DNA from: Lactarius indigo
Taxonomy: Eukaryota > Basidiomycota > Agaricomycetes > Russulales > Russulaceae
Length of the DNA stretch: 64,000 bases
Assembly: GCA_025766275.1 (NCBI GenBank)
Contig: JAFKAC010000003.1
Location: 1,550,001 to 1,614,000, forward strand
Direction: 5' to 3'
Positions 10,751 to 22,400 of this stretch are shown here, piece by piece. The position numbers were made by a program, and so were the translations under genes. The notes under the pieces were generated by a model. It saw nothing but the letters and a program-made list of their open reading frames with translations, did no database searches and had not been told where the DNA came from. The number at the start of each line of letters is the position of its first letter. Within the stretch, counting starts at the first letter, position 1.

Positions 10751-11625
10751 ATGCTGTCGGCGATCTTCCTGATGCTAAGCATTTTGTGAGTACAGCGCGC
10801 TGGGGGGATGGCATGGGCTGCCTTCATTTTCGTACGTTGCCTTGGGTTCATACGGTGTTCCGCCGAATGGCTGATCGACGACGCATCATCTCATAGCTGT
10901 ATAGTCTCGTTGGAGGGATAATTCTCTTCCGATATGGGCCATTCCTGTTCTTCATATATCCAGAATGGTGCGCCATTGTCTTTGATCTCATGACGTCGCT
11001 CGCTCTTTCTCAGTACGAACATCCTACGTAGGCAAATATACGGCGGAGTTGCTATGGGAGTCGCTGCTGTTGCCGCCATCAACGCGATCTCACTCGCCAA
11101 CGTCAGTTCTTGGCTTGATTCACATGTCTGTGGAGTGCTGATCACAGCTTGGTCCTAAAACACAGAAATCATACATATGGACCCGGACTTGCACCGTCCT
11201 GTGGCCATTTGTGATCGTCATTTCCGCGATTCGTGCCATTATTATGATCGTGGAACTTCAGAGGGGGTAAAGCGCTTAATTATTTTGTGATACGGCCTGA
11301 CGCTCATTGGAACCTTTCCATGTGACAGGAAAGAGAAGATTGTGTGGGAATGTGCGAACGGCGGGCAACTATGGACAACATCAGCTACCGCCGGGTACGG
11401 GAGCGGGAATATACCCCCCGGGTTTTGCACAGCGGGTTTTTCCAGCTTGAACACGTTGTTCATAGTGGGCCTGCTGGTAGACATCGTGTGTCAGGTTTGT
11501 TCCGAATTAACGTGGTGGGTCGTGATGTGTCTTGACTTTTCTTGTAGATGTATATGCTCCTCATCACCTGGCGTTACCCGACGAGGCTGGAACACTACGC
11601 AAGCTTGAAATTGCCGTCGACTTGA
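10751..11625 (+). CDS. Small four-helix membrane protein, unknown function
   Basis: A chain of short exons with consistent splice phases gives about 200 residues. Approximate order: MLSAIFLMLSI, then (after an intron ending near 10904) LVGGIILFRYGPFLFFIYPE, then (46-nt intron) LRRQIYGGVAMGVAAVAAIN, then VLWPFVIVISAIRAIIMIVE, then KEKIVWECANGGQLW and GFSSLNTLFIVGLLVDIVCQ. The last exon is MYMLLITWRYPTRLEHYASL, with the stop at 11623. Hydropathy suggests four or five membrane-spanning helices with a Gly/Cys-containing extracellular loop before the last. It resembles the expanded, uncharacterised multi-helix membrane proteins of Agaricomycetes, but I cannot name a family. The start is uncertain: an extra small upstream exon is possible because intron 1 (119 nt) is longer than usual here. 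Confidence 0.7.
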
Positions 11626-12788
11626 TAGGGTTAGAAGGGTTGGATTTATTTTCATTCCATCAAACTGACGCAGTTGCGGACTCTTATTTGTGGATGCTTT
11701 GTCTTATTGGCGGACATTTTACCTCGTCTGCGCGTCTCATGGATACGTTTACGGTTTACGACTCTTTACGACTTGACCACGATTACGACCTGTTACGTTT
11801 TTACATTTCCATCTCATGACCTATTCTGTGATGTTATTTCCATTCCCCGCCAAAGAGAGTGAAGGTTATGTTCTTTTTGGCGGATTGACGTGATGAAGAA
11901 GAAAAGCCGGCTAGCCTAGCGCTCAAGCTCATTTTGGCTGGGTCAAGCTCTGAAGGGGGTAAACGAAAGTGATAGGGTGATGCATACGGGGAAACGCCGG
12001 ATGCATCGCCGCGCATATAAGTGGATAAGGGGTTGAGATGAAAGCCTCGCCTGTCTGATCGGAAGGGATGAGAAAAAAAAGACCCGAGAAATGGAAAAGG
12101 AATAGATGATTAAAACAACGTGGGGGAACAGCCTCATGCAAGTAGGGTTCGTGAGGAGAAATGGAGCTAAGATATGATGGGGAAAAGGTACCGAAAGAAT
12201 TAGGTAGCAGTTTGGAGCATCGGATGAGCTGGAGTTGAGAGAAAAAGGTAGCAAGCGAGTAGGAGAGGGACAAGAGGAGCAGAGAGAGGATGTGAAGGAG
12301 AAGAAAAGAAATTGAGTTGAGAAGGGGGTGTATGCTAGATGGATCTCGATCTGTGCTTGTGTGACGGGGAAAGGGAGAATGGAGAATAGGTGGGGTCACA
12401 GATGCCAAATTGGGAGGTATCGGTAGATCGCGCCGAGTCGGGTGCCGGTGAGTGAGGGTATAAGACCCCATGTCGATTCGCCCTGGACGATCTCCCCAAG
12501 CCATTCCCTTTTCCTCGCTCCCTCTCCTCCTCTCCTCCTCTCTTCTTCCTCTTCTTCCCCTTTTCCCTGCGTTGCATCTCCTTTTGTACAACACCGTCAC
12601 CTGTCACACCAATCACTTTGTTTTGTTGTACTACCTCGGTTCGTCCCACAATTTACCGCGCTCTTCTTTGTCTAAAAACAATACCCGTAGCATCCAGCTT
12701 TTATTTCCGTCTCATTTATTAGTCGACATCTTCACGACCACTCTTCCTTCAATCCCCCCTCAAACTCTCACTCACTCACCCAAACGCA
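11626..12788. promoter_or_regulatory. Promoter and 5' leader of bHLH gene 2
   Basis: Intergenic sequence that ends in a marked CT-rich tract at about 12490-12570, and again CT/CA-rich sequence up to the ATG at 12789. Minus-strand frames here are the complements of these tracts and show no domain. No separate gene seen. Confidence 0.5.
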
Positions 12789-13816
12789 ATGGAAGGCCCC
12801 CTCGAGCAAGTCCTTGAGCACCCCAAGAGCCCCGACTTCATCGACGCGACTAGCTCTGGTTTCACTTACGACTCTCTCGCTGGTCTTGATTACCTCCAGT
12901 ACCCTCACACGGAGGCTTTTGGCATCCCCTCGATCCATCGTACGTCATCGTCTTTTCTGTGTTATATTCATCGCTCCCATCGCTCATTCTTTAATTAGCC
13001 TCCCCTCGCTTGGGCTTCCCCACCTTGAACCTTGCTGCTCCCATGGCCGAGTACACCTATGGCAGTCCCTCGTATACGACCAGCTCTCCCGGTCGTCCCT
13101 ATACTCCCCCGCACAGTGTCTATCCCGCTGCCTTGATGTCCTTGAGCGCGGGTGAGATGTCTTCCGACAGTACCTCTGGTCGCACTAGTCGCGGCTCTGG
13201 CTCCCACTCGCCCAACCTCGCCTCGGTTCCTCGCTCCGTGCGCTATAACCCCATCAGCGTCCCTTCTGTGGCGCGCTCGGGTCGTGAGCGCAAGCGTCGC
13301 CCCAGCAAGCATGATGACTTCTCCGACGATGACGATGACTTTGCTCCTGCCAACGCCCCAGCTGCCTCCAACGAAGTGTAAGTCTCGAGTCTGTTCGAGC
13401 ACGATCTCATTCTTATTTACCTACTGGCAGTCGTCGTGAGGAAATCCGTCGCCAACGCATCGAGTCGGAGCAGAGGAGGCGTGACGAGCTCAGGGATGGC
13501 TACCGCCGTCTCAAGGACGCTCTCCCCGTTTCCAACCAGAAGTCAAGCAAGGTGTCTCTCTTGGACCGAGCGACCACCCACATCAAGTATTTGGAGATGA
13601 CACAGCAGCAGCTTCAGACGAGACTTCAGCAGGCAGAGAATGAGACTGCTCGTCTTCGCCAGTACGTTTATCTCCGCAATATTTTCAGTCGTGGTGAGAC
13701 TGACGTTAATTTGAAGGGTCAATGAAGCGTTGATGTTGGGCACTGCCGAACAACGTCATGCCGCTGCCGCTGCCGCCGTAGCCGCCGTTCAGCAGCAACA
13801 GCAATCGTCCTTTTGA
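12789..13816 (+). CDS. bHLH transcription factor 2 (paralogue of the gene at 6547)
   Basis: Probable nuclear DNA-binding regulator. Four exons: introns 12940-12998 (59 nt), 13378-13430 (53 nt) and 13662-13716 (55 nt), all GT-AG and phase-consistent. The N-terminus is MEGPLEQVLEHPKSPDFIDA. The middle is Ser/Pro-rich with SVRYNPISVPS, a basic RERKRRPSK stretch and an acidic SDDDDDF patch. The bHLH reads EEIRRQRIESEQRRRDELRD, then LKDALPVSNQKSSKVSLLDR, then ATTHIKYLEMTQQQLQTRL, followed by a coiled coil and an Ala/Gln-rich tail (QQQQQSSF). The basic and helix-1 regions are nearly identical to bHLH 1, so the two could share DNA targets and dimerise. Intron positions differ between the two genes, which argues against a recent tandem copy. 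Confidence 0.92.
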
Positions 13817-15618
13817 TTCTGTGGAGATTCTTGACCGCCAACTCCCCCGCCACTCCTTCCGTGGTCTTTACGAAAAGCGGATCGCTCTTCCGCCATAACG
13901 TTATGATGATCGATGATACTTGGACACCTGCCAGGATCGCAGGATGATGTCTTTTTTATTACGCATGGACACTACCGCACACCATTTTTTTTTTTTATTC
14001 TGCATTACCCCCTCCATCGCACTTCACCATTACCTTCGTCGGTGTTTCACGTCCTGGAAAGGGCCTGACATCGCGTGCTTCAGCGATGCACAATTCCGTT
14101 CTTTCATCTCGAGGTCTTTGGATCCACACGGCCGAGCTGTTGGTTCCACACTACTCACATTCGTCCGCACCTCAAGACGGTTGACCCGCGGTCAGCCATA
14201 GGTTGCCGACAATTCGCGTTACCCCAGAATGACGACAGGCGTCAAGAAAGACGATTACTCCCGATCGGTTCGATGACCGAGATCACAAAACAGTGGACGC
14301 AAGACCGCACGCCTTTGTAGGCTTGAGGCCTCCCTGTTCTCCTTGCGATGAGCAACGAGGTACCTCGCCACAAGGTCCGGTTCATCTTGTACTTCAAACT
14401 GCTTGATCTCCTTTACATCACCGATTGATCCACTCGTCTGCACACCAAAGTCTTGCCCTTCTTTGGGCATTTCTTTGCCACCATGTTTGTGTGCGCCGAT
14501 ACACTGGCTTCTTCTCCTCTCCTATTCCCAGAACGCACCCTCGACCTCGCCCCTTTCTCGCCCCCTCCAGTTGACCTCCGACCCGCATTAATGATTATTA
14601 TCATTTGATTTATGCCCTGTATGCCTATCACAGCCTATCAGCCTCTTCGCCGCCTGATCAGCGCCGGTGGCAAGCTGTCTGCTACTCTCCGACGTCCCTA
14701 TTCGCGCTCTAACGAGCTTGCGCCAAGGAATGCGGTGTGGAGGATCGTTGCAGACGGGCAGTAGGACAGCACAGCTGCTCGTGTTCGAAGCAGTGGTGGT
14801 GCCCTCAAACCCTTGCAGTCAATATCTGGACTATTTCATCGTCATCTCTCCCGATCTGTCAATGCGATTCGGACGCTTTTGCTTGCCCATCCTCGTCTCT
14901 TCTGTGGCGTGGCTAGTTCCCGCCCGCTGAGTCTTGAGTTGATGTGTTTGCTTTGAGTGGCCCTATCGTGGATGCAGTGAAGTGGGGTGTCCGCAGTTGA
15001 TTGTCCATTGTACGCAGTTAGGTGATTCGCGCTCGCCAGTCGGGTTTGCCGAACCTGCCTGCCTGCTTGGGTTTGTGATTGTACTAGCTCGCCAAGATAG
15101 CTTAGATACCTTCTATGCCTGTTATGCGCTCGACCCCTTTGGTACTATACACCGTAGTTGTCACACTTCTTCCGTGTAGCTCGTTGAATTATAGCGCTCA
15201 TTCTCTCCGCCCTTATGCGTCCTTGTGAGTGTATGAGTGAGATTGTACCGGCTTAACAAATTTGTCTCCCGGTATCCATTTTCCGTATAAGTAAGGACCG
15301 GAAATCACGTACACCCTAAACCTCACATACTTCAATTGACAAACACGTAAGTAGAGCGCAAATAAGTTTCCCCAGTCCTCATGTCGACAGTTAAGGATGG
15401 GGATGAGCTGTCTTGCGGTTCCGTCTCGATTACTGTCCCTGACAGCTGATGCCCGCCCGGACCCGACTCGGAAGAAGTGGTTTACCTGATACAAGATGCG
15501 GTTATATTCCTCCGGTCACATTCTGATGCCGAGATTCAAAATTCAATCATGGATCGATCACGAGTTGTACAGTATCCGGACTGGCTCATTGTCCTTCGTA
15601 TTCGGTTCTGCCCCGCAA
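13817..15618. other. Convergent intergenic stretch, no gene seen
   Basis: 1.8 kb between the bHLH 2 and HET-C stops. Small open frames at 13920-14930 lack conserved motifs and consistent exon joins. It may be long 3' untranslated sequence or non-coding transcript; nothing in the sequence decides this. Confidence 0.4.
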
Positions 15619-18600
15619 TCAGTATTCGGCCCTTTGGTACCCACCATCCTCTTGTTCGTAATCTCCTCCGTACTCCCGTCGTCGCGAGTACCCGCCGTCA
15701 CCGTCACCTTCGTTGAGATTCAGCCTCTCGGCGCCAAAGGTCTCCTCGCTCTCCTCGTTGCGCCCATAACCCTCAGACCTGCGCCCATAGCCCTCATCCT
15801 CCGTGACTTCATATTGGCCTCTGCGAGAGTTCTCCTCGTACCCACTACCACCAGAGCGTCCGTATTCGCCGCGTCCGTAGCTCTCCTGACGTTCGCCGTA
15901 GCTGTCACTGCTACGGTACTCATCGCCGCCCCTCTGGGAGCTCGTACGGACGTCGTACTCCTGACGCCTCGCAGAGTAGTCGTCGGACCTGGAATAATCC
16001 CCATAGCCCTGTCTGGTTTCTCCCTCGTATTGGCGGGCGCGGTATGACTGGCCCTCGGGCTCGCCATACTGTTGGTGTCTTTCCGAGCGGTCGGCACTGC
16101 TGCGTCTTTCTTCCTGGCGTTGGCCACGAGAATAGTCCTCTCTGTAGTCCTCCTCACGGCCATAGCTTTGCTCTTCATACGTGTTGCGGCGCTCTTCAGG
16201 CTCGGCACGTCCATAGGACGCTCGGTATCCACCTTGGTAATCCGAGTCCTGCGTGCGTCCCTCGTACGATTCCTCGCGACCGTAGGAAGTTTGTCTCGGA
16301 CTGTCATAGTCCCTTTGTTCGCCTCTCCTGAAGTTGTCTTGACGGGATTGATCCTCGTAAGTAGAACCAGCGTTCCACGGCTGGGTTTGTCGCTCGTCCA
16401 CTCTGCTTCTTCCGTAGTCCGTCCGGTTTTGGGACTGACTGCTTCCTCTGTAAGAAGACGCTTCGTACCTTCCTGGGTCTGCAAATTTGGTGCTTAGACA
16501 CGAAGCATCCTAGAAAAACTGGCGAACCTTGTTCGTAGCCGGACTCCTGACGTCCGTACCCTCCACTTTGCGACGAAGCGTACGTACTTCCTGCAAATTG
16601 CTGGGCCCCTGAACCGTAAGTCTGCTGACTTTGACCATATGCCCCGCCAACGTTGCCAGACGTGTCGTCTTCAGAGCCCTGACGTTTATTCTTCCCGCAT
16701 CGTACGTTCTCCTGGAATGAGGGTGTTAGCCCCTACCCTCAACATGCGGTGCGAGCCCCAACATTCGATCATACCTTGGTCAAGGCCTCGAGTGTTTGCT
16801 CGCGATCCTCGAGATCATTAACCCAACGTTCCAGGGCTTCAAACATCTCATTTTGAATATTGGATCGCCCAGTGTTGAAATAGGGATGATGGAACGCCTC
16901 CAACACCTGGCCAAAGTCATTGAGGCCACGAAGAACGAGCTGCGAGGATACTTCGTCACCTGATCTATTACCCTGTCGGGGTTTGATCGATTGTCGGACC
17001 AGGCGTTGACAATCAGCTTGACAGTATGTTGGACTACAACTTGCGCTATCTTTCCGGCCTACAAGAGCAGTTGCCATCTAATCGTCTACGAGGATACTCA
17101 AGACGTACGGGTTCGTTCAAAATCAAGGCAAAGTGGTCCTGCACAGCGGACAGGTCAGGGTTGGTGTGCCCAAAGAACTCTCGTAATCGACAGACCTTTG
17201 ATAGGAGACTATGGGAAGGATCAGAAGCATTGGGTCGATCGAACACTTCATATTGGTCGGCAGAGTCAATGACAACCTTGCTTCCTTCTGATAGAGTGGA
17301 CGTAGCCTCTTTCAATATTGGCTGAGAACCGAAAGTCAGAATGAGAATGCTGAGAGGAGGACACTGCTTACCGAGAGCCACGGAGCCAGGACAGTGTAAA
17401 CATCTTTTATCCGAATGAGTCAGTCACGCGGTGATGAGCACAACCAGGACGTACAAGCATTGATCGCGTCTGTAAGATTGTCGATGAGTGTCTCCAGTCC
17501 GGGGATCGCTTCTATCTTCTCGGATACGCTTCTGACGACGCCATCATGCCACTTCAACAGTGCCAGAAGTCGCTTCTGGACTTCGGGGGGCGCAATATTG
17601 TCTGGGTCGAAAGTGATACGCCTTTGACTCAGCTTGTAGTGACTCTGCTTCGTCCATTTGTGAGGATCCTCCGCTTTGTGGGATTTTCGAAAGTACGCTC
17701 TTGAGCACCGAAAGGGCGGACGATTGATCTGCGTTCGAAGCCTAGCATAGTGTCAAACGAGGAATGGGCCGGGAACTGCTCACACACGCACATCGTCTAT
17801 CTTTTGCGACAAGTCCGTGATTGATGACTGGCTCAGGTGGTCCGTCGCCTCACCCATCAGCGAATGGAGAAAGTCTGCACCACCGAATGTGCCCGTGACA
17901 AGCGGTGGGGCGGAACCGTTCGGGGTGTTAATCACCACTAATCAAGGAGTCAGTAAGGGTTCTGTGCTTTGTACCACGATTGGGCTTCCCTCGATCACCG
18001 ACGTGGCAGAATACTTCTTTGTAACCCATTTTCCTAAGTCCAATCTCGCACCAGTTACTGTGGGCCAATAGGTCCTCGAGCGTGTGCAAAGCAGTTCCCA
18101 ATAGGCGGTAGGCCTCCCAGAGCTCGGCGCCTTCTGATCCTCTAGCACGTCTACCCCGCTCAATGCAACTGCGCAAAGTGCGACGGATATGGGCTGTCGA
18201 AGTATCCCAGCCCTGGTTTTCTGTTGCCATGTAGTTCTATGTGGACATGAGTTGGTTAAGCACCAATCTTCCGTGAGACAAATCTTACCTTCATCCCGGT
18301 TCGCGGATCGATTTCGAGTTCTCGTGGGTTGACTGGAGGACGAAGCTTTGGATGAAACTGCCGCGCATCGCCCTCTTTCTCTGCGTATCCTCTTGCAGGG
18401 GATCGTCGGCTTCACCAAACACGGCAGAAACACGGCCACTCACTTGGGATTATCTATATGTTCCTGTTGACGAGGTGTCAGGATAGATAACACAAACACA
18501 GCGAGCACTCCGACAGATTCCTTACCACGGGCAGATATACCCCCAGTCTGTCGGCGGTGACTTCGAATTCTTCGGTTGCGAAGCCGAAGGTCTACACACA

Positions 18601-19186
18601 CGGCTGTATCTGCATTCCTTAAAAAAACGCAAGGCATACGGACCATGAAGCCGAGAACTGCTACCACTAGTACCAGAGTATCTGCCGATAGTTTCGAGAG
18701 ACCAGCGATGTCCATTGCCTATTTGGATAGGGTCAAACTCTAACACCACCCCCTGATGGCCATTCTTACCTGGGAATAGTCTCGCAGCCAGTTTCCCTAT
18801 GGAAGTGTGGTCGCGTTATCAACGGCAACGCGAGACAGCTGGGAAGCGACTTGCGAAATACACTTTCTTGACGTCACTTTTACTGAACTTGGAACCTCCA
18901 GATCCAGCAGCGACAACTGATTGGGCAAATTGAAGTATTCCGCCACCTGTCACAACACCGCCAGCGGTCTTTGCAATCTCAGTCAAGATATTCTCAATGT
19001 CGCCATGACGGAACGCCTTATCTATGAAAGGCATTTCATTCGCGCGATGATGGATGATGGATAGGGCGACCAACCGTTGAGGAAGGCAAAGTCTGGAATG
19101 TCACCTGCCCCAAAGGCGCTAACCTGCAGTGGGAGTAAAGCGATAAAAATAGTCAGGAAAAGGAGACCTGGCGTCAATGAAGGCAT
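15619..19186 (-). CDS. het-C: HET-C heterokaryon incompatibility protein homologue
   Basis: HET-C proteins are secretory-pathway or cell-surface proteins that mediate vegetative incompatibility in some ascomycetes; homologues are widespread in fungi. The ATG at 19186 begins a signal peptide (PGLLFLTIFIALLPLQVSA) followed by the family's FGAGDIP start. Conserved family blocks follow across many short exons: FRHGDIENIL (about 19000), NWLRDYSQAMDIAGLSKLSA (about 18700), LGTALHTLEDLLAHSNWCEI (about 18070) and ASDPSHSLLSK, then DHFALILNEP (about 17150). The last exons code a low-complexity tail of some 300 residues rich in Tyr, Gly, Arg, Glu and Ser, with SYGREE/YGR repeats, ending QRAEY at 15619. 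Family members often have Gly-rich tails; a charged Tyr/Arg/Glu tail of this length is notable. Whether this copy acts in self-recognition is unknown. Confidence 0.9.
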
Positions 19187-19444
19187 CTGGAAAAGGTAGA
19201 GGAGAAGGGGGATGACGGTCGAGGTTCAAGTGAGATGAGCCTTATGAATGTGGGATGTATGAGCTCAATGCCAAGAAGGCCAAGCATGATTATCATGAGA
19301 CCATTCGGCCCGCCGCCGGGGAACTTGCATGAGAATGAGCATGAGAACGAGAATTATCGATAGCGATTAGCGATGTCCATACAACACAAGAGAAGAGAAC
19401 ACAGAAGAACACCATCCAGAGATAATCGACTGATCATGAACTGA

Positions 19445-22400
19445 TTAACCCAACTTGACTTTCTTCGTCGCGGGCTGGTCGCCACCAGCTTTCTCGTTCT
19501 CCTTCCTCTTCTTTTGCCCCTGTTGCGCCCTCAATTCCTTGATGCGTTCGCGGAACGCCACAGCGATTTGACCCACTTCAGACTCCTCCCCGTTGAAGTG
19601 GATAGCATTACGGATCATCAAGTCCATATCAGCTTCCCACCCTTCGGGCGTCTCGTACTTGTCCGCGTCAAGTTTTTGTCGCACCGTCCTGAGGTCTCGC
19701 GCATCTTTGCGAGGAATGATGTCGTGATACTGGGGAATCCCAAGTGCGATCGGGTCCACAGGTTCCCGGAATACGAACGACCTTGTGAGACAAGGGTTAG
19801 GGCAACAGAATCGCGTCACCAATCGAGACGTACAGGGGGTCCTTCACGAGTGTGGTCATCAGAGATTGCAGGCTTCGCTTCTCGGACCATGTCATCTTCT
19901 TCTCTGCGACCCTAGCCCACTCCCTCTTGAAGGCCCGTTCTACGACGTCTGCGCATTGAACTGGATATGTTGTTGGTGGGTTGAAAAGTCTGCAATTGCT
20001 GAAGACCAATTCAACATCTCGAGAGAATTCTTCCCTCGTCGAATATTTGTTCGAGTTCAGGTTGTGCATCATCGTGCCGAAATCCATGGGATTCTTTATC
20101 TCGTCGAAGTATCTGTAGGTAGGATTGCATCAGCTTGGGCCAAACATATGGGCGAGTAAATGCGCACGTTGGACATCCATCCTGTATTGGGTCCACGGGC
20201 CTCGAGAAAATCGCAGCTTCAGGTAGTTTCAGTAAGTGTTTCAATACCTCACGGGCCCTGACTTTGTTAAGAGGCGTTTCGGAGGTGACGGAGGCCCTAG
20301 TCGGAGCCGGAGAAGCTACCTCCTTTTCCTTTTCTTTACCTTTCGTGGCTTGCTGACGATTTTCCGCAGGCGGTTTGACCTCGGGACTCGCGGTGTGCTC
20401 TGGGGCGAGGGCAGGTATTGGAGGCTTCTTGATCTTGATAGACCCGGAGAACTTCGCGGGGGATGTCGCGCGCCATTCTTTCTCGATAACACCTGGCTGT
20501 GGACTCTTACTGGGTTTCTTGCTCGGCGAAGCCAACGCCAAGATCTCGTCATCTTCCTCCAACTCATCCAACAGGTCTTTCTTCCTTTTCACTGGAGCAG
20601 TGGCCTCTGGCGGAGCTGCGAGTGGACGCTGCTTCTTTGACGCGACCAGTTTCTCCTTCTCCTTCTCGATGGCGATAACTTCTTCCAACAAGTCAAAGGA
20701 GCCATCGTCTACGACTGGCGCTGGCGTAGCATCCACTGGCTTGGGCTTCCTTCCCTTGGGTTTAACAGTGATAACCGTCTTTGGTGGAGCCGAGCCGTTG
20801 GAGGGTGCGGGAGGGGTAGCGCGCGGGGTAAAGTTACCGCCGATTTTCAACTTCAGGCTAGGGGTGGATACTGTAGCAGCTGTCGGTGCAATTGGTGTGG
20901 CTGGTGTTTTGGGCAAGGCTACCACCGTCTTCACATGAATTGGAACTGGTGGGGGGGGCATTGGCTTGGGTTGATTTGCAGACTTCATGTCTATAGTATT
21001 GTTAATGCGCGCCCAACCTGTCAAAATAATAAGAAAAAAAGAATTAAGCAACGCAACGCAACCACTGGGGGAAACGTACTTTTATCGAAGACCGATTCCA
21101 AGGCGAGGGTTTCATTGTATGCGAAAGTACCAGGCATGTTGTAGGTTTTTGCGTTGCGGATCATGAGACGAAAGTCTGCTTCAAAAGCAAAGCGTTCTTT
21201 ATACATCCCAGCCTCGAGCTTAGCGGTCATGGTGCTGATATCCATAGGGTTCTTGATGATCTCGAAATAACTACCATGGGTATAAGTTAGTGACAAAAAG
21301 GAATATCCCGCGGAAGCATACTTGGGTGCACGATCTCGGACAGGGTCGACGGGTTGCATGAACAAATTAGAGTGTTTACTCGACTTCACCTTCTGTAAAG
21401 CTGTCCGACACGCCTTGAGATCGAAAGATGGCATTCCGCCGCTTTGTGCCTTTGGAACGGCCTTCGTATCCTTATTCTTTTGTTTCACCTTGATCTTCGT
21501 TCCAGCAGGTGTCTGGAAAGCAGTCCCTTGTTTGTTAACCATGGACTGCCCAACGACCGGAGTAGAAACAGAGGGTAGGCCGGTCGTTCCCATATGTGCG
21601 GATGGAACGAGACGGATCTTCGGAGTGACTGGGGTGGATACAGGTGTGTTTCTTGGGCCACCAGATTTGATGGCGCGTGACGGTTTCGGCGGAGGGGGAA
21701 TCTTGACAGGGAGCAGAGGGGGAGGTATATCCGTGACAGGAGTCGGAGGAGGTAGATGAATAGAAAGTTTTGGAGGAGCTTCTTCAGCACCGCGAACAAG
21801 TACGTCCGCCAATTTGATGATAGACCACCGTACATCCTGGTCGGTGTCAGGTGCGCTAGGCGGTTGAATCAGCATTACTTGCGATTGATGACGACGAGCG
21901 GACTCACAGAGCGATGGGTAACAGAAATTCCCGAACTATTTCATTCTTACCAACTTCCTTATCCTTCCTGAGGGCCCTGACGAGGGAGTCCACTTCACTC
22001 TTCTTACTCTCCTTGACTTTGTCCTGTGCTGAGCCGTCTTCTTCGATAAGAAGTGTCTCCGACTCTTTGACCGAATTTTTCAGTTCGCCCATAGATACCA
22101 GGAGTGCGAGTGACTGGCACGCGTTACGCGCTACGTGGCGGCGTACTGTACGTGAAGAATCGCCTGCGGCAACAGCTAGAATATAACGCATGATCTTGGA
22201 GGTGTACCACTTGGTGAGGAACAATGCATCGAAGGCCGCGACACGGACTTGAGTGTAATTTCCTTCCCTGTGAAGAAGAATGAGACAGTTCCGGGGGGAT
22301 ACAAGACATTGGCTACCGTGTAAGTGGGAAGTATACACGGGGGTCGTTGGGAATCAACCCTGCAACACTCAAAATAAAGCGGAACTATTTCATGTCAAAC

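Noticed and set aside
15496..16497. Hydrophobic plus-strand frames opposite the HET-C tail
   Set aside because: They are complements of the Tyr/Gly/Arg/Glu repeat codons, which read as Val/Leu/Ala-rich on the other strand.
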